DNA of 64,000 nt from Lysobacter_C viscosus (GTDB taxonomy: Bacteria > Pseudomonadota > Gammaproteobacteria > Xanthomonadales > Xanthomonadaceae). The DNA is taken from assembly GCF_046600715.1 (NCBI RefSeq), contig NZ_JBJMAV010000005.1, forward strand, positions 62,001 through 126,000, read 5' to 3'. The translations under genes were made by a program, and so were the position numbers. Positions 1 to 8,473 of the stretch are shown piece by piece (position 1 is the first letter of the stretch; every line of letters begins with the position of its first letter). The notes under the pieces were generated by a model that worked only from the letters and a program-made list of their open reading frames with translations, had not been told where the DNA came from and did not search any database.

Positions 1-1
1 C

Positions 2-1642
2 ATCCGGATCAAGAACCTGGAAACCGGCGAGGTCCATTCCGACCGCATCGAAGGCGTCTCGGCCAACCTGGTCTGGGCCGACGACAACCGCACCCTGTTC
101 TACGTCGAGAACGACCCCGACACCCTGCTCACCGTGCGGGTCCGGAAGCACGTGCTGGGCACGCCGGGCAGCGACGACGCGCTGGTGTACGAAGAGGAAG
201 ATGACAGCTTCTACATGGGCATCGGCCGTACCCGCGACGACCGCTACATCTGCATCGGCGTGGAAAGCACCGTGTCCAGCGAGATGCGCTGCGCGCCTGC
301 GGCCGATCCGGGCGAGTTCACCGTGCTGGCGCCGCGACAGCGCGACGTCGAGTACGACGCCGACCACCACGGTGGCCGCTGGGTGATCCGCACCAACGCA
401 CCGGGCGCCGACGGCAAGCCTGCGAAGAACTTCAAGATCGTGACCGCGCCCAGCGACGCCACCTCGCGCGAGCAGTGGCAGGACTGGGTGGCGCACGACG
501 ACGACGTGTTCATCGACGGCTTCGAGCTGTTCGACGGCTTCACCGCCGTGGCCGAACGCTCCGGCGGCCTGGAACGGCTGCGCCTGCTGCGCGGCGCGCC
601 GGGCAGTGCCGATGCCTCGCAGGACTACGTCCAGGTGGACGAGCCGGCGTACTCGATCGGCCTGTCGACCAACGCCGAGCCCGACACCGACTGGCTGCGC
701 TACAGCTACACCTCCATGACCACGCCGGCGACGACCTTCGAGGTCAACGTTGCCAACGGCGAGCGCCGGCAGCTCAAGCAGCAGCCGGTGATCGGCTACG
801 ACCCGTCCAAATACCAGACCGAGCGCCTGTGGGCGACCGCGCGCGACGGCACGAAGATCCCGGTGTCGCTGGTCTACCGCAAGGGCTACACGAAGGACGG
901 CACCGCCGCGCTGCTGCAGTACGCCTACGGCAGCTACGGCAACTCGATCGACCCGACCTTCAACCTGCCGGCGGTCAGCCTGCTCGACCGCGGCGTGGTC
1001 TACGCCATCGCGCACATCCGCGGCGGGCAGGAGATGGGCCGGGCCTGGTATGACGCGGGCAAGCTGCTCAACAAGAAGAACACCTTCACCGACTTCATCG
1101 ACGTGACCCGCTTCCTGGTGGAGCAGGGCGTGGCGGCACCCGACCGCGTGGCGGCGTACGGGGGCAGTGCCGGTGGCCTGCTGATGGGCGCGATCGCCAA
1201 CATGGCGCCGGACGACTACCGGGTGATCCTGTCGCAGGTGCCGTTCGTCGACGTGGTCACCACCATGCTCGACGCCAGCATCCCGCTGACCACCAACGAG
1301 TACGACGAGTGGGGCAACCCGGAGGACAGCAAGTACTACGACTACATGCTGTCGTACTCGCCGTACGACAACCTCAAGGCGCAGGCGTACCCGGCGACAT
1401 TCGTGGGCACCGGCCTGTGGGACTCGCAGGTGCAGTACTGGGAGCCGGCCAAGTACGTCGCCCGGTTGCGCGACCTCAACACCGGCACCGAGCCGGTCGT
1501 GTTCCGCACCAACATGGATGCCGGCCACGGCGGCAAGTCGGGTCGCTTCCGCCGCTACCGCGAGATGGCGGAGATGTATGCCTTCGCGCTCGACCGGCTG
1601 GGGGTGGCGTCCCCGGGCCAGGCCGTCCCGACGGGTGACTGA
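2..1642 (+). CDS. ptrB: Oligopeptidase B (S9A serine peptidase), 5' end outside the window
   Basis: This is the C-terminal part of a prolyl-oligopeptidase-family enzyme; the frame is open from base 2, so the start lies upstream. Oligopeptidase B cleaves short peptides after Arg or Lys in the cytoplasm. The visible part holds the end of the beta-propeller and the whole alpha/beta-hydrolase domain. The nucleophile Ser sits in YGGSAGG (codon at 1166), followed by the very conserved QVPFVDVVTTMLD, then the Asp in GLWDSQVQYWEP and the His in DAGHGGKSGRFRR. These stretches match E. coli PtrB more closely than prolyl oligopeptidase proper. The missing N-terminus is the only uncertainty. Confidence 0.93.
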   Translation: MRIKNLETGEVHSDRIEGVSANLVWADDNRTLFYVENDPDTLLTVRVRKHVLGTPGSDDALVYEEEDDSFYMGIGRTRDDRYICIGVESTVSSEMRCAPAADPGEFTVLAPRQRDVEYDADHHGGRWVIRTNAPGADGKPAKNFKIVTAPSDATSREQWQDWVAHDDDVFIDGFELFDGFTAVAERSGGLERLRLLRGAPGSADASQDYVQVDEPAYSIGLSTNAEPDTDWLRYSYTSMTTPATTFEVNVANGERRQLKQQPVIGYDPSKYQTERLWATARDGTKIPVSLVYRKGYTKDGTAALLQYAYGSYGNSIDPTFNLPAVSLLDRGVVYAIAHIRGGQEMGRAWYDAGKLLNKKNTFTDFIDVTRFLVEQGVAAPDRVAAYGGSAGGLLMGAIANMAPDDYRVILSQVPFVDVVTTMLDASIPLTTNEYDEWGNPEDSKYYDYMLSYSPYDNLKAQAYPATFVGTGLWDSQVQYWEPAKYVARLRDLNTGTEPVVFRTNMDAGHGGKSGRFRRYREMAEMYAFALDRLGVASPGQAVPTGD

Positions 1643-1675
1643 CCCGGCCGCGCGTCGCCAGGCCGGCCGGCCGCG

Positions 1676-2080
1676 ATGAGTCCCGACCTGCCGGGGCGCG
1701 AGGCCGCACCACCGTCGCGCTTGCGCTGGGCGTGGTGGCTGCTGGCCTACGTCGCGCTGGGGCTGGGCATCATCGGTGTCGTCGTGCCGGGGCTGCCGAC
1801 GGTGCCCTTCGTGCTGCTGTCGGCATACGCCGCCGGCCGCGGCTCGCGGCGGCTGCACGGCTGGTTGCTCGGGCATCCGCGGTTCGGGCCGATGATCGGC
1901 GACTGGCAGGTGCACGGCGCGGTCGCCCGGCGCTCCAAGGTGCTGGCGCTGGGCACGATGGTGCTGTGCGCGGCGCTCATGTTCCTGACTGCACCGCAGC
2001 CGTGGATGGCCGTGGCCGGCACCGCCATCATGGCCGTCGTCGGCGCCTGGCTGTGGCGGCGGCCGGAACCGCCGCGCTGA
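1676..2080 (+). CDS. DUF454 (YbaN-like) inner-membrane protein
   Basis: A 134-residue protein of the DUF454/YbaN family, whose function is unknown. It has the family signature GLGIIGVVVPGLPTVPFVLLSAYAAGRGS in the first helix pair, then LLGHPRFGPMIGDWQ, and two closely spaced C-terminal membrane helices (about residues 85-125). The length is normal for the family. It follows ptrB by 33 bases, so it may be co-transcribed with it. It is probably an integral cytoplasmic-membrane protein. Confidence 0.85.
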   Translation: MSPDLPGREAAPPSRLRWAWWLLAYVALGLGIIGVVVPGLPTVPFVLLSAYAAGRGSRRLHGWLLGHPRFGPMIGDWQVHGAVARRSKVLALGTMVLCAALMFLTAPQPWMAVAGTAIMAVVGAWLWRRPEPPR

Positions 2081-2082
2081 GC

Positions 2083-2117
2083 TTCGCAGCCGCCGGCGCC
2101 GGGGCTACACTGCGGCG
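2083..2117 (+). promoter_or_regulatory. Candidate promoter giving a leaderless lptM transcript
   Basis: TTCGCA (2083-2088), a 17-base spacer and TACACT (2106-2111) form a fair sigma-70 pattern. The expected start point, 6-7 bases after the -10 box, coincides with the ATG at 2118. No ribosome binding site is visible before that ATG, so the mRNA may be leaderless. This rests on motif spacing only. Confidence 0.4.
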
Positions 2118-2423
2118 ATGGACATCCGCCCCGCAACGACCCTGATCCTCCCCGCCCTGCTGGCCCTTTCGCTTGCCGCCTGCGGCAACAAGGGGCCGCT
2201 GGTGCAGGCCACCGACGTCCCGCTCGACCCGGAACGTGCCCCGGTTACCGCGACCGGCGGCCTGCTCCCGGAGCTCGCCCCGGCCCAGGCCGACACCGAC
2301 ACCAGCGACGAAGTGGTCGAGGACGGCCTGCTGGTGGACGAGGCCGAGGCGACCGGCGACACCGCCGAGCCACCGGTCGACGACACACCACCGGGTAGCG
2401 CCGACGACGACGGGAATGGCTGA
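2118..2423 (+). CDS. lptM: LptM-like lipoprotein (YifL family)
   Basis: A small lipoprotein of 101 residues. The signal sequence ends in a lipobox, LAAC, followed directly by GNKGPL, the hallmark of the YifL/LptM family. LptM assists oxidative maturation of the LptD-LptE lipopolysaccharide translocon at the outer membrane. The rest is an acidic, low-complexity tail, longer than in E. coli. As in E. coli it lies directly upstream of dapF; here its last 8 bases overlap the dapF start. The family is clear from the motif and context; the role is carried over from E. coli. Confidence 0.85.
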   Translation: MDIRPATTLILPALLALSLAACGNKGPLVQATDVPLDPERAPVTATGGLLPELAPAQADTDTSDEVVEDGLLVDEAEATGDTAEPPVDDTPPGSADDDGNG

Positions 2424-3276
2424 CCGGGCCACCGCGCCCGGCTCGACCCCGCTGCGTTTCAGCAAGATGCATGGCGCGGGCAACGACTTCGTCGTGCTCG
2501 ACCTGCGCGGCGGCCGCGCGCCGCCCACCCGGGCGTTGTGCCGGGCGTTGGCCGATCGCCACGCCGGCGTGGGGTGCGACCAGATACTCACCATCGAGGA
2601 CGCGCCGGACACGGGCGCCGTCGCTACGTACCGCATCTGGAACAGCGACGGCAGTGCCGCCACGCAGTGCGGCAACGGCGCGCGTTGCGTCGCGGCGTGG
2701 CTGGTACGCGATGGCGCTGCCGGCGAGGGCGGCTTCGCCCTGGCCAGCCCCTCCGGTCGCCATGACGCGCAGCCCCTGGGGGACGGCCGCTATCGCATCG
2801 CGATGGGCGTGCCGGCGTTCGAACCGGCGCGCATCCCGTTGGCGGGGTTCGAGCAAGCCGATACCTACACGCTGCAGGCCGACGGCGGCACCGTCGCGTT
2901 CGGCGCGGTGTCGATGGGCAACCCGCACGCGGTGATCGAAGTGGCGGACGTGGATACCGCGCCGGTGGCGGCGCTGGGCCGTTGGCTGCAGGCGCAGCCG
3001 GCGTTCCCGGATTCGGCCAACGTCGGCTTTGCGCAGGTGGTGGGCGGCGATCGCATCCGCCTGCGCGTGTTCGAGCGCGGCGTCGGCGAGACCCTGGCCT
3101 GCGGCAGCGGCGCCTGCGCGGCGGCGGCGGTGCTGGTGCGCCGGGGGCGCATCGGACGTCGCGCGACCGTGGCGCTGCCCGGTGGCGAGCTGGAGATCGA
3201 CTGGCCCGACGATGCCGCGGGCATCACCATGGCCGGGCCGGCGGCATTCGTATTCGAAGGAGAGTGGTTGGCATGA
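2416..3276 (+). CDS. dapF: Diaminopimelate epimerase
   Basis: A 286-residue enzyme that interconverts LL- and meso-diaminopimelate, for lysine and for peptidoglycan. Two pseudo-symmetric halves each carry one catalytic cysteine: Cys85 in QCGNGARC and Cys229 in ACGSGACA. The N-terminal FSKMHGAGNDFVVLD is diagnostic. I chose the ATG at 2416, which overlaps the end of lptM; an internal ATG at 2467 would remove conserved residues. Its stop overlaps the next start as ATGA, so translation of the two is probably coupled. Confidence 0.97.
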   Translation: MADRATAPGSTPLRFSKMHGAGNDFVVLDLRGGRAPPTRALCRALADRHAGVGCDQILTIEDAPDTGAVATYRIWNSDGSAATQCGNGARCVAAWLVRDGAAGEGGFALASPSGRHDAQPLGDGRYRIAMGVPAFEPARIPLAGFEQADTYTLQADGGTVAFGAVSMGNPHAVIEVADVDTAPVAALGRWLQAQPAFPDSANVGFAQVVGGDRIRLRVFERGVGETLACGSGACAAAAVLVRRGRIGRRATVALPGGELEIDWPDDAAGITMAGPAAFVFEGEWLA

Positions 3277-3947
3277 GCGAAACACGCGAATCGCTGGGCG
3301 CGCACGAAGTGGCGGCCTGGCTGCGGCGGCACCCGAAATTCCTGCAGCAGTTCCCCGACCTGGCGTTCACCCTGGTGGTGCCGCGCGACGAAGGTCCGGC
3401 GGCGTCGCTGGCCAGCTACCAGCTTGAAGTGCTGCGCGACAAGAACCGCGAACTCACCCGCCGCCTGCACGAGCTGTTCGGCAACGCGCAGGAGAACGAG
3501 CGGCTCGCCGTGCGGACCCACCAGCTCACCCTGGTGCTGATGCGCCAGCCCACGGCGGCCGACGTGGTGCGGGCGATGGCCGCCACGCTGGCGGAGGACT
3601 TCAATGGCGACCTGGTGCGGATCGTGCTGTTCGAGCCCATCGACGGCCTGGAGGCGGCCGACTGGCTGCAGGTGGTCGACGCCGCCGACGCGCGGCTGGC
3701 GCCGTTTGCCGACTGCCTTGCAGAGGGCGCGCCGCTGTGCGGGCGCCTGCAGCCTGCCAAGCAGGACGTGCTGTATGGCGACCGCGCCGGTGACGTGCAG
3801 TCCACCGCGCTGCTGCCGCTGCCCGGCCTGGGCCTGGTGGCGGTCGGCAGTGGCGATGCCAACCGCTTCTTCCCCGGCATGGGCACGCTGTTCCTGCGGA
3901 TGATGGGCGAGGCGTTCGCCGCGGCGCTGGCGCGCGGGGCGCGCTGA
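3273..3947 (+). CDS. DUF484 family protein
   Basis: A 224-residue cytoplasmic protein of the DUF484 family, which has a GAF-like fold and no settled function. Visible family features are the N-terminal helix with WLRRHPKFLQQFPDLA, a coiled-coil segment (about residues 45-70), and a C-terminal GAF-like part ending in ANRFFPGMGTLFLRMMGE. It starts at the ATGA shared with the dapF stop and sits between dapF and xerC, the position conserved in Pseudomonas and Xanthomonas. Only the family can be named. Confidence 0.88.
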   Translation: MSETRESLGAHEVAAWLRRHPKFLQQFPDLAFTLVVPRDEGPAASLASYQLEVLRDKNRELTRRLHELFGNAQENERLAVRTHQLTLVLMRQPTAADVVRAMAATLAEDFNGDLVRIVLFEPIDGLEAADWLQVVDAADARLAPFADCLAEGAPLCGRLQPAKQDVLYGDRAGDVQSTALLPLPGLGLVAVGSGDANRFFPGMGTLFLRMMGEAFAAALARGAR

Positions 3948-3975
3948 GGCCGGTGGCGCGGCGGCCAGCCCTCCA

Positions 3976-4848
3976 GTGAACGTGGTCGACCGGTTCCTCT
4001 CGCACCTGGCCGTCGAGCGACGGGTATCGCCGCACACGCTTGCCGCCTACCGGCGTGACCTGGACGCGTTGTCGCACTGGGCCGCCGGCAACGCGGGCGC
4101 GCTCGAGGGCTTGCAGGCCGAACAACTGCGGGCCTTCGTGGCCGCTGAACACCGACGCGGGCTGTCGCCCAAGAGCCTTCAACGGCGGTTGTCCGCGTGC
4201 CGGAGCTTCTATGCCTGGCTGCTCCGCAACGGCCGCATCGCGGCCAGCCCGGCGGCCGCGATCCGCGCGCCGAAGGCGCCGCGCAAGTTGCCGCAGGTGC
4301 TGGACCCGGACGAGGCCAAGGCGCTGGTCGAAGTGCCCACCGATGCGCCCCTGGGGGTGCGCGATCGCGCGTTGCTGGAGCTGTTCTATTCGTCCGGCCT
4401 GCGCCTGTCGGAGCTGTGCGGCCTGCACTGGCGCGACCTGCATCTGGGCGAGGGGCTGGTCCACGTGCTGGGCAAGGGCGGCAAGCAGCGCATCGTGCCG
4501 CTGGGGTCGCATGCCATCAAGGCGCTGGAGCACTGGAAGCGCGAATCCGGCGGCAGCGCGGACACGCCGGTGTTCCCCGGGCGAAACGGGACGATCACGC
4601 CGCGCGCGGTGCAACTGCGGTTGCGCGTGCTGGCCCAGCGCCAGGGGCTGTTCAAGCGGGTGCACCCCCACCTGCTGCGGCATTCCTTCGCCAGCCATAT
4701 CCTCGAGTCCTCCGGCGACCTGCGCGGCGTGCAGGAGCTGCTCGGCCACGCCGACATCGCCACCACCCAGATCTACACGCACCTGGACTACCAGCACCTG
4801 TCGCGGGTGTACGACGCCGCGCACCCGCGTGCCAAGCGCAAGCCGTAG
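3976..4848 (+). CDS. xerC: Tyrosine recombinase XerC
   Basis: Site-specific recombinase of 290 residues that acts with XerD at dif to resolve chromosome dimers. It has an N-terminal SAM-like core-binding domain (about 1-85) and a C-terminal catalytic domain with the full set of residues: Arg143 (SSGLRLSEL), Lys167 (GKGGKQR), His232 and Arg235 (HLLRHSF), His258 (LGHADI) and the nucleophile Tyr267 (TQIYTHLD). The C-terminal YDAAHPRAKRKP is typical of XerC rather than XerD. The start is GTG at 3976, 28 bases after the DUF484 stop. Confidence 0.96.
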   Translation: MNVVDRFLSHLAVERRVSPHTLAAYRRDLDALSHWAAGNAGALEGLQAEQLRAFVAAEHRRGLSPKSLQRRLSACRSFYAWLLRNGRIAASPAAAIRAPKAPRKLPQVLDPDEAKALVEVPTDAPLGVRDRALLELFYSSGLRLSELCGLHWRDLHLGEGLVHVLGKGGKQRIVPLGSHAIKALEHWKRESGGSADTPVFPGRNGTITPRAVQLRLRVLAQRQGLFKRVHPHLLRHSFASHILESSGDLRGVQELLGHADIATTQIYTHLDYQHLSRVYDAAHPRAKRKP

Positions 4849-4864
4849 CTCCCGTCGGCGTTCC

Positions 4865-4930
4865 TGTAGAAGCGACGTGAGTCGCGACCGCGGGGTGCCG
4901 GACCGGATCGCGACTCACGTCGCTCCTACA
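4865..4930. repeat. Inverted pair of GTAG-headed REP/SMAG-like elements
   Basis: TGTAGAAGCGACGTGAGTCG continuing to 4889 faces its inverted copy GGATCGCGACTCACGTCGCT continuing to 4930. Each half also folds on itself around ACGTGAGT. The layout, with GTAG at the outer end and two units tail to tail, matches the SMAG-type REPs of Stenotrophomonas and relatives. It lies between xerC and hslV, where it could stabilise or end the xerC message. The same unit recurs near 16.3-16.5 kb. Confidence 0.8.
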
Positions 4931-5002
4931 ACCGCTGGCACGTGAACCCTTGCGCGACCCGGCGACGGCCCCCATCCAAGGGGCTCGACCCACGGAGGCC
5001 GC

Positions 5003-5554
5003 ATGGACCCCAGCCACAACCCCACCCGCTTCCACGCCACCACCATCGTCTCGGTGCGGCGCGACGGCCGCGTCGCGGTCGCCGGCGACGGCCAGGTCAC
5101 CCTCGGCAACACGGTGATGAAGGGCAATGCCCGCAAGGTGCGCCGCCTGGGCCGCGACAACCAGGTGATCGCGGGCTTCGCCGGTGCCGCGGCCGATGCG
5201 TTCACCCTGTTCGAGCTGTTCGAAGCCAAGCTCGAGAAGCACGGCCAGCTGACCCGCGCCGCGGTGGAGATGGCCAAGGACTGGCGCACCGAGCGCCGCC
5301 TCGGGAAGCTCGAGGCGCTGCTCGCCGTCGCCGACCGCGAGACGTCGCTGGTGATCAGCGGCACCGGCGACGTGATCGAGCCCGAGGACGGCATCATCGC
5401 GATCGGTTCGGGCGGCATGTACGCGCTGTCGGCCGCGCGCGCGCTGATGGCCCACACCCCGCTCGACGCCCGCACGATCGCCACCGAGGCGATCAACATC
5501 GCCGGCGACGTGTGCATCTACACCAACCGCAACGTGGTCGTCGAAGAACTGTAA
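5003..5554 (+). CDS. hslV: ATP-dependent protease HslVU, peptidase subunit HslV
   Basis: A 183-residue threonine peptidase of the proteasome-like HslV (ClpQ) family, which forms a double hexamer capped by HslU in the cytoplasm. The mature enzyme should begin at Thr13 of HATTIVSVRRDG, so a 12-residue N-terminal extension must be removed, longer than the lone Met in E. coli. Conserved stretches GDGQVTLGNTVMKGNARKVRRL and GSGGMYALSAARAL are present. hslU follows after 87 bases. Confidence 0.97.
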   Translation: MDPSHNPTRFHATTIVSVRRDGRVAVAGDGQVTLGNTVMKGNARKVRRLGRDNQVIAGFAGAAADAFTLFELFEAKLEKHGQLTRAAVEMAKDWRTERRLGKLEALLAVADRETSLVISGTGDVIEPEDGIIAIGSGGMYALSAARALMAHTPLDARTIATEAINIAGDVCIYTNRNVVVEEL

Positions 5555-5602
5555 GGACGGCCCCGGCCGCGACCGGATGCCCGGTCGCCCGAACCCGCTC
5601 CC

Positions 5603-5628
5603 GATCGCGGCTGAAGCCGCTCCCACAA
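5603..5628 (-). repeat. Single REP-like unit between hslV and hslU
   Basis: On the minus strand this reads TTGTGGGAGCGGCTTCAGCC and so on, a very common dispersed unit in Pseudomonas and Xanthomonas relatives. It contains the hairpin GCGG-CTGAAG-CCGC (5607-5620). Two relatives occur at 16280-16307 and 16404-16431. Confidence 0.65.
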
Positions 5629-5641
5629 GACCTCCCAAGAC

Positions 5642-7048
5642 ATGCCCAATACCCCCGATACGTCAAACGCCACCATGACCCCGCGCGAGATCGTGCAGGC
5701 GCTCGACCGCCACATCATCGGCCAGTCCGACGCCAAGCGCGCGGTGGCCATCGCATTGCGAAACCGCTGGCGCCGAAGCCGGCTGGACGATGACCTGCGC
5801 AACGAGGTCATGCCCAAGAACATCCTGATGATCGGCCCCACAGGCGTGGGCAAGACCGAGATCGCGCGGCGGCTGGCGACCCTGGCCAATGCGCCGTTCG
5901 TGAAAGGGGAGGCGACGCGCTTCACCGAGGTCGGCTACGTCGGCAAGGACGTCGAGCAGATCATCCGCGACCTGGCCGACACCGCGGTCAAGCTCTACCG
6001 CGAGCAGGCCAAGGCGCGCGTGCGGACCCGCGCCGAGGAACGCGCCGAGGACCGCATCCTGGATGCACTGCTGCCCAGCCGCGAGAAGCAGCCGGGCGGT
6101 TTCGGCTTCGGCTCGCCCGGGCAGGCGACCACCACCGTGGACATCGGCGCCGAACCCTCCGCGCAGCAGTCCGAGACCCGGCGCAAGCTGCGCCAGCAGC
6201 TGCGCAACGGTGAGCTCGACAATCGCCAGATCGAGATCGATGCCGCCGTGTCCGTGGCCAACGTCGACATCATGGCCCCCCCCGGCATGGAGGAGATGGG
6301 CCAGCAGCTGCGCCAGATGTTCTCCCAGATCGGCGGCGGCAAGACCCAGAGGAAGTCGCTGGCGATCCGCGCCGCACGCACGCTGCTGATCGAGGAGGAG
6401 GCCGGCAAGCTGGTCAACGAGGACGAGGTGCGGGAGGCGGCGATCGAGGCCTGCGAGCAGCACGGCATCGTCTTCATCGACGAGATCGACAAGGTCGCCA
6501 AGCGCGGCGAGAACGTCGGCGGTGGCGATGTCTCGCGCGAAGGCGTGCAGCGCGACCTGCTGCCGCTGGTGGAAGGTTCCACCGTCAGCACCAAGTACGG
6601 GTCGATCAGGACCGACCACATCCTGTTCATCGCCTCGGGCGCGTTCCACCTGGCCAAGCCGTCGGACCTGATCCCGGAACTCCAGGGCCGCTTCCCGATC
6701 CGGGTCGAGCTGGGCGCGCTGAGCAAGGACGACTTCGTGCGCATCCTCACCGAGCCCAAGGCCGCGCTGACGCTGCAGTACGTGGAGCTGATGAAGACCG
6801 AAGGCGTGTCGCTGGCCTTCACCGACGATGCCGTGGATCGGCTGGCCGAGATCGCCGCCACCGTCAACGAACGCCAGGAGAACATCGGTGCCCGCCGGCT
6901 GCACACCGTGCTCGAGCGGCTGCTCGACACGCTCAGCTTCGAGGCGCCCGACCGCGACGGCCAGCAGGTCACCATCGACCGCGCCTACGTCGAGGAGCAC
7001 CTGGGCGAGCTGGTCAAGGACCCGGACCTGAGCCGCTACATCCTCTGA
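5642..7048 (+). CDS. hslU: ATP-dependent protease HslVU, ATPase subunit HslU
   Basis: AAA+ unfoldase of 468 residues that feeds substrates to HslV. Walker A is GPTGVGKT at residues 65-72, Walker B is IVFIDEIDK, and the pore-loop region follows EVGYVGKDVEQIIRDL. The intermediate domain spans roughly residues 110-240, and the C-terminus ends in DPDLSRYIL, the tail that activates HslV. The ATG at 5642 gives an N-terminus slightly longer than usual; the in-frame ATG before TPREIVQALDRHIIGQ is a possible alternative. Confidence 0.97.
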   Translation: MPNTPDTSNATMTPREIVQALDRHIIGQSDAKRAVAIALRNRWRRSRLDDDLRNEVMPKNILMIGPTGVGKTEIARRLATLANAPFVKGEATRFTEVGYVGKDVEQIIRDLADTAVKLYREQAKARVRTRAEERAEDRILDALLPSREKQPGGFGFGSPGQATTTVDIGAEPSAQQSETRRKLRQQLRNGELDNRQIEIDAAVSVANVDIMAPPGMEEMGQQLRQMFSQIGGGKTQRKSLAIRAARTLLIEEEAGKLVNEDEVREAAIEACEQHGIVFIDEIDKVAKRGENVGGGDVSREGVQRDLLPLVEGSTVSTKYGSIRTDHILFIASGAFHLAKPSDLIPELQGRFPIRVELGALSKDDFVRILTEPKAALTLQYVELMKTEGVSLAFTDDAVDRLAEIAATVNERQENIGARRLHTVLERLLDTLSFEAPDRDGQQVTIDRAYVEEHLGELVKDPDLSRYIL

Positions 7049-7181
7049 CCCATTGGCGGCCCTGTCCCCCGGCCCTGATCCCGCACTGCCGATCCGCCAC
7101 CGCGCCTTCCTCCACCCGAAGCGCGACGTCCCGCCTCCGCCCTGCTAGCGTGTGCGGCGCATTCAGGGGGCAGGTGGGCGC

Positions 7182-8468
7182 GTGCAGCAGATCGGGACGG
7201 TCCTGGTAGTCGGCGCCGGCGGGTTCATCGGCGGGTTCATCGTTTCGGCGTTGCGGGCGGCCGGGTACCGGGTGCTCGAGGGCAAGCGTCCGGGCTCGCT
7301 GCCGCCCGGGCCCGACGGACGCGAGTGCGACGTTGCACGCATGTGCCAGCCCGCGCACTGGGCGCACGCGCTCCAGGGCGCGGACGCGGTGGTGAACGCG
7401 GCCGGCATCCTGCGCGAATCGCCTGGCAACACCTTCCAGCAGGTGCACCACGACGGCCCGCTCGCGCTGGCCCGGGCGTGCGTCGCCGCCGGGGTCGGGC
7501 GTTTCGTGCAGATCTCCGCGCTGGGCGACCCGCGCGACGGCGGGTTCATCGCCTCCAAGCACCGTTTCGACGAGGCGCTCTCCCGGCTGCCGCTGGAGGC
7601 GGTCGTCTTCCGCCCTTCGGTGGTGTACGCCGTGGCCGGCAGCTACGGCGGCACCTCGCTGCTGCGGGCGCTTGCCGCGGCACCCGGCGCGCAGTGGCTG
7701 CCGGGCAGGGGCGAATGGCAGCTGCAGCCGCTGGCCGCGGAAGACCTGGGCGTGCTGGTCGTGCGCGCCCTGCAGGCGGGGAGCGGTGTGTTCGACGTCG
7801 CCGGTCCGCAGGCCATGTCGCTTGCCGAGTACCAGCAGCACTGGCGATCGTGGCTGCGGGTTCCCGGTCGCGCCGTCATCCGCGTGCCCGAGGCCCTCGT
7901 CGGGGGGGCGGTGGCCGTGATGGACGCGGTGGGAGCCGGTCCGATGGGCCGCACCATGTGGCGGATGCTCCGGCGCGGCAACGTCGCCGCCCCCGACGCC
8001 CATGCCCGCTTGGCCTCGGTCTTCGGCACCGCGCCGCGCGCGCTGGCCGACGTACTGGCCGCGCGGCCGAGCCAGGTACAGGACCGCTGGCACGCGCAAC
8101 TCCACCTGCTGGGCCCGCTGCTGCGCGCCGCGCTGGTCGTCCTGTGGCTGCTGTCGGCCTGGGCCGGCTTCGCCACGCCCGCGGCGCGGATCGAAGCGCT
8201 CGCTGGTGACGGCGTTCTGGCGGCGCTGGAACCGGTGCTGCTGGCACGCGCGGGGGGCGTGGTCGACCTGCTGCTGGCGCTGTGGCTGGCCAGTGGTTGG
8301 CGGCCCCGCGCGGCGCTGGCGGTGATGCTGCTGGCGGTGGTTGCCTACACGCTGGTGTTCGGCCTGCTGCTTCCGGCCAGCTGGCTCGATCCACTCGGCG
8401 GGCTGGCCAAGAACCTGGTGGTGATCCCGGCGGTGGCCGTTGCATGGGTCCTGGCGGACAGGCGATAG
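7182..8468 (+). CDS. SDR-type NAD(P)-binding protein fused to a DoxX-like membrane domain
   Basis: About 428 residues with two parts. The N-terminal 290 residues form an atypical SDR/NmrA-like Rossmann domain: VLVVGAGGFIGGFIVSAL binds the dinucleotide, followed by VVNAAGILRES and FRPSVVYA. The last 130 residues hold four hydrophobic helices resembling DoxX-like proteins. The substrate is unknown. I prefer GTG 7182, preceded by AGGGGGCAGG, over GTG 7152. A DUF2269 membrane gene follows after 5 bases, so the two are probably one operon acting at the membrane. Confidence 0.8.
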   Translation: MQQIGTVLVVGAGGFIGGFIVSALRAAGYRVLEGKRPGSLPPGPDGRECDVARMCQPAHWAHALQGADAVVNAAGILRESPGNTFQQVHHDGPLALARACVAAGVGRFVQISALGDPRDGGFIASKHRFDEALSRLPLEAVVFRPSVVYAVAGSYGGTSLLRALAAAPGAQWLPGRGEWQLQPLAAEDLGVLVVRALQAGSGVFDVAGPQAMSLAEYQQHWRSWLRVPGRAVIRVPEALVGGAVAVMDAVGAGPMGRTMWRMLRRGNVAAPDAHARLASVFGTAPRALADVLAARPSQVQDRWHAQLHLLGPLLRAALVVLWLLSAWAGFATPAARIEALAGDGVLAALEPVLLARAGGVVDLLLALWLASGWRPRAALAVMLLAVVAYTLVFGLLLPASWLDPLGGLAKNLVVIPAVAVAWVLADRR

Positions 8469-8473
8469 CGGCG

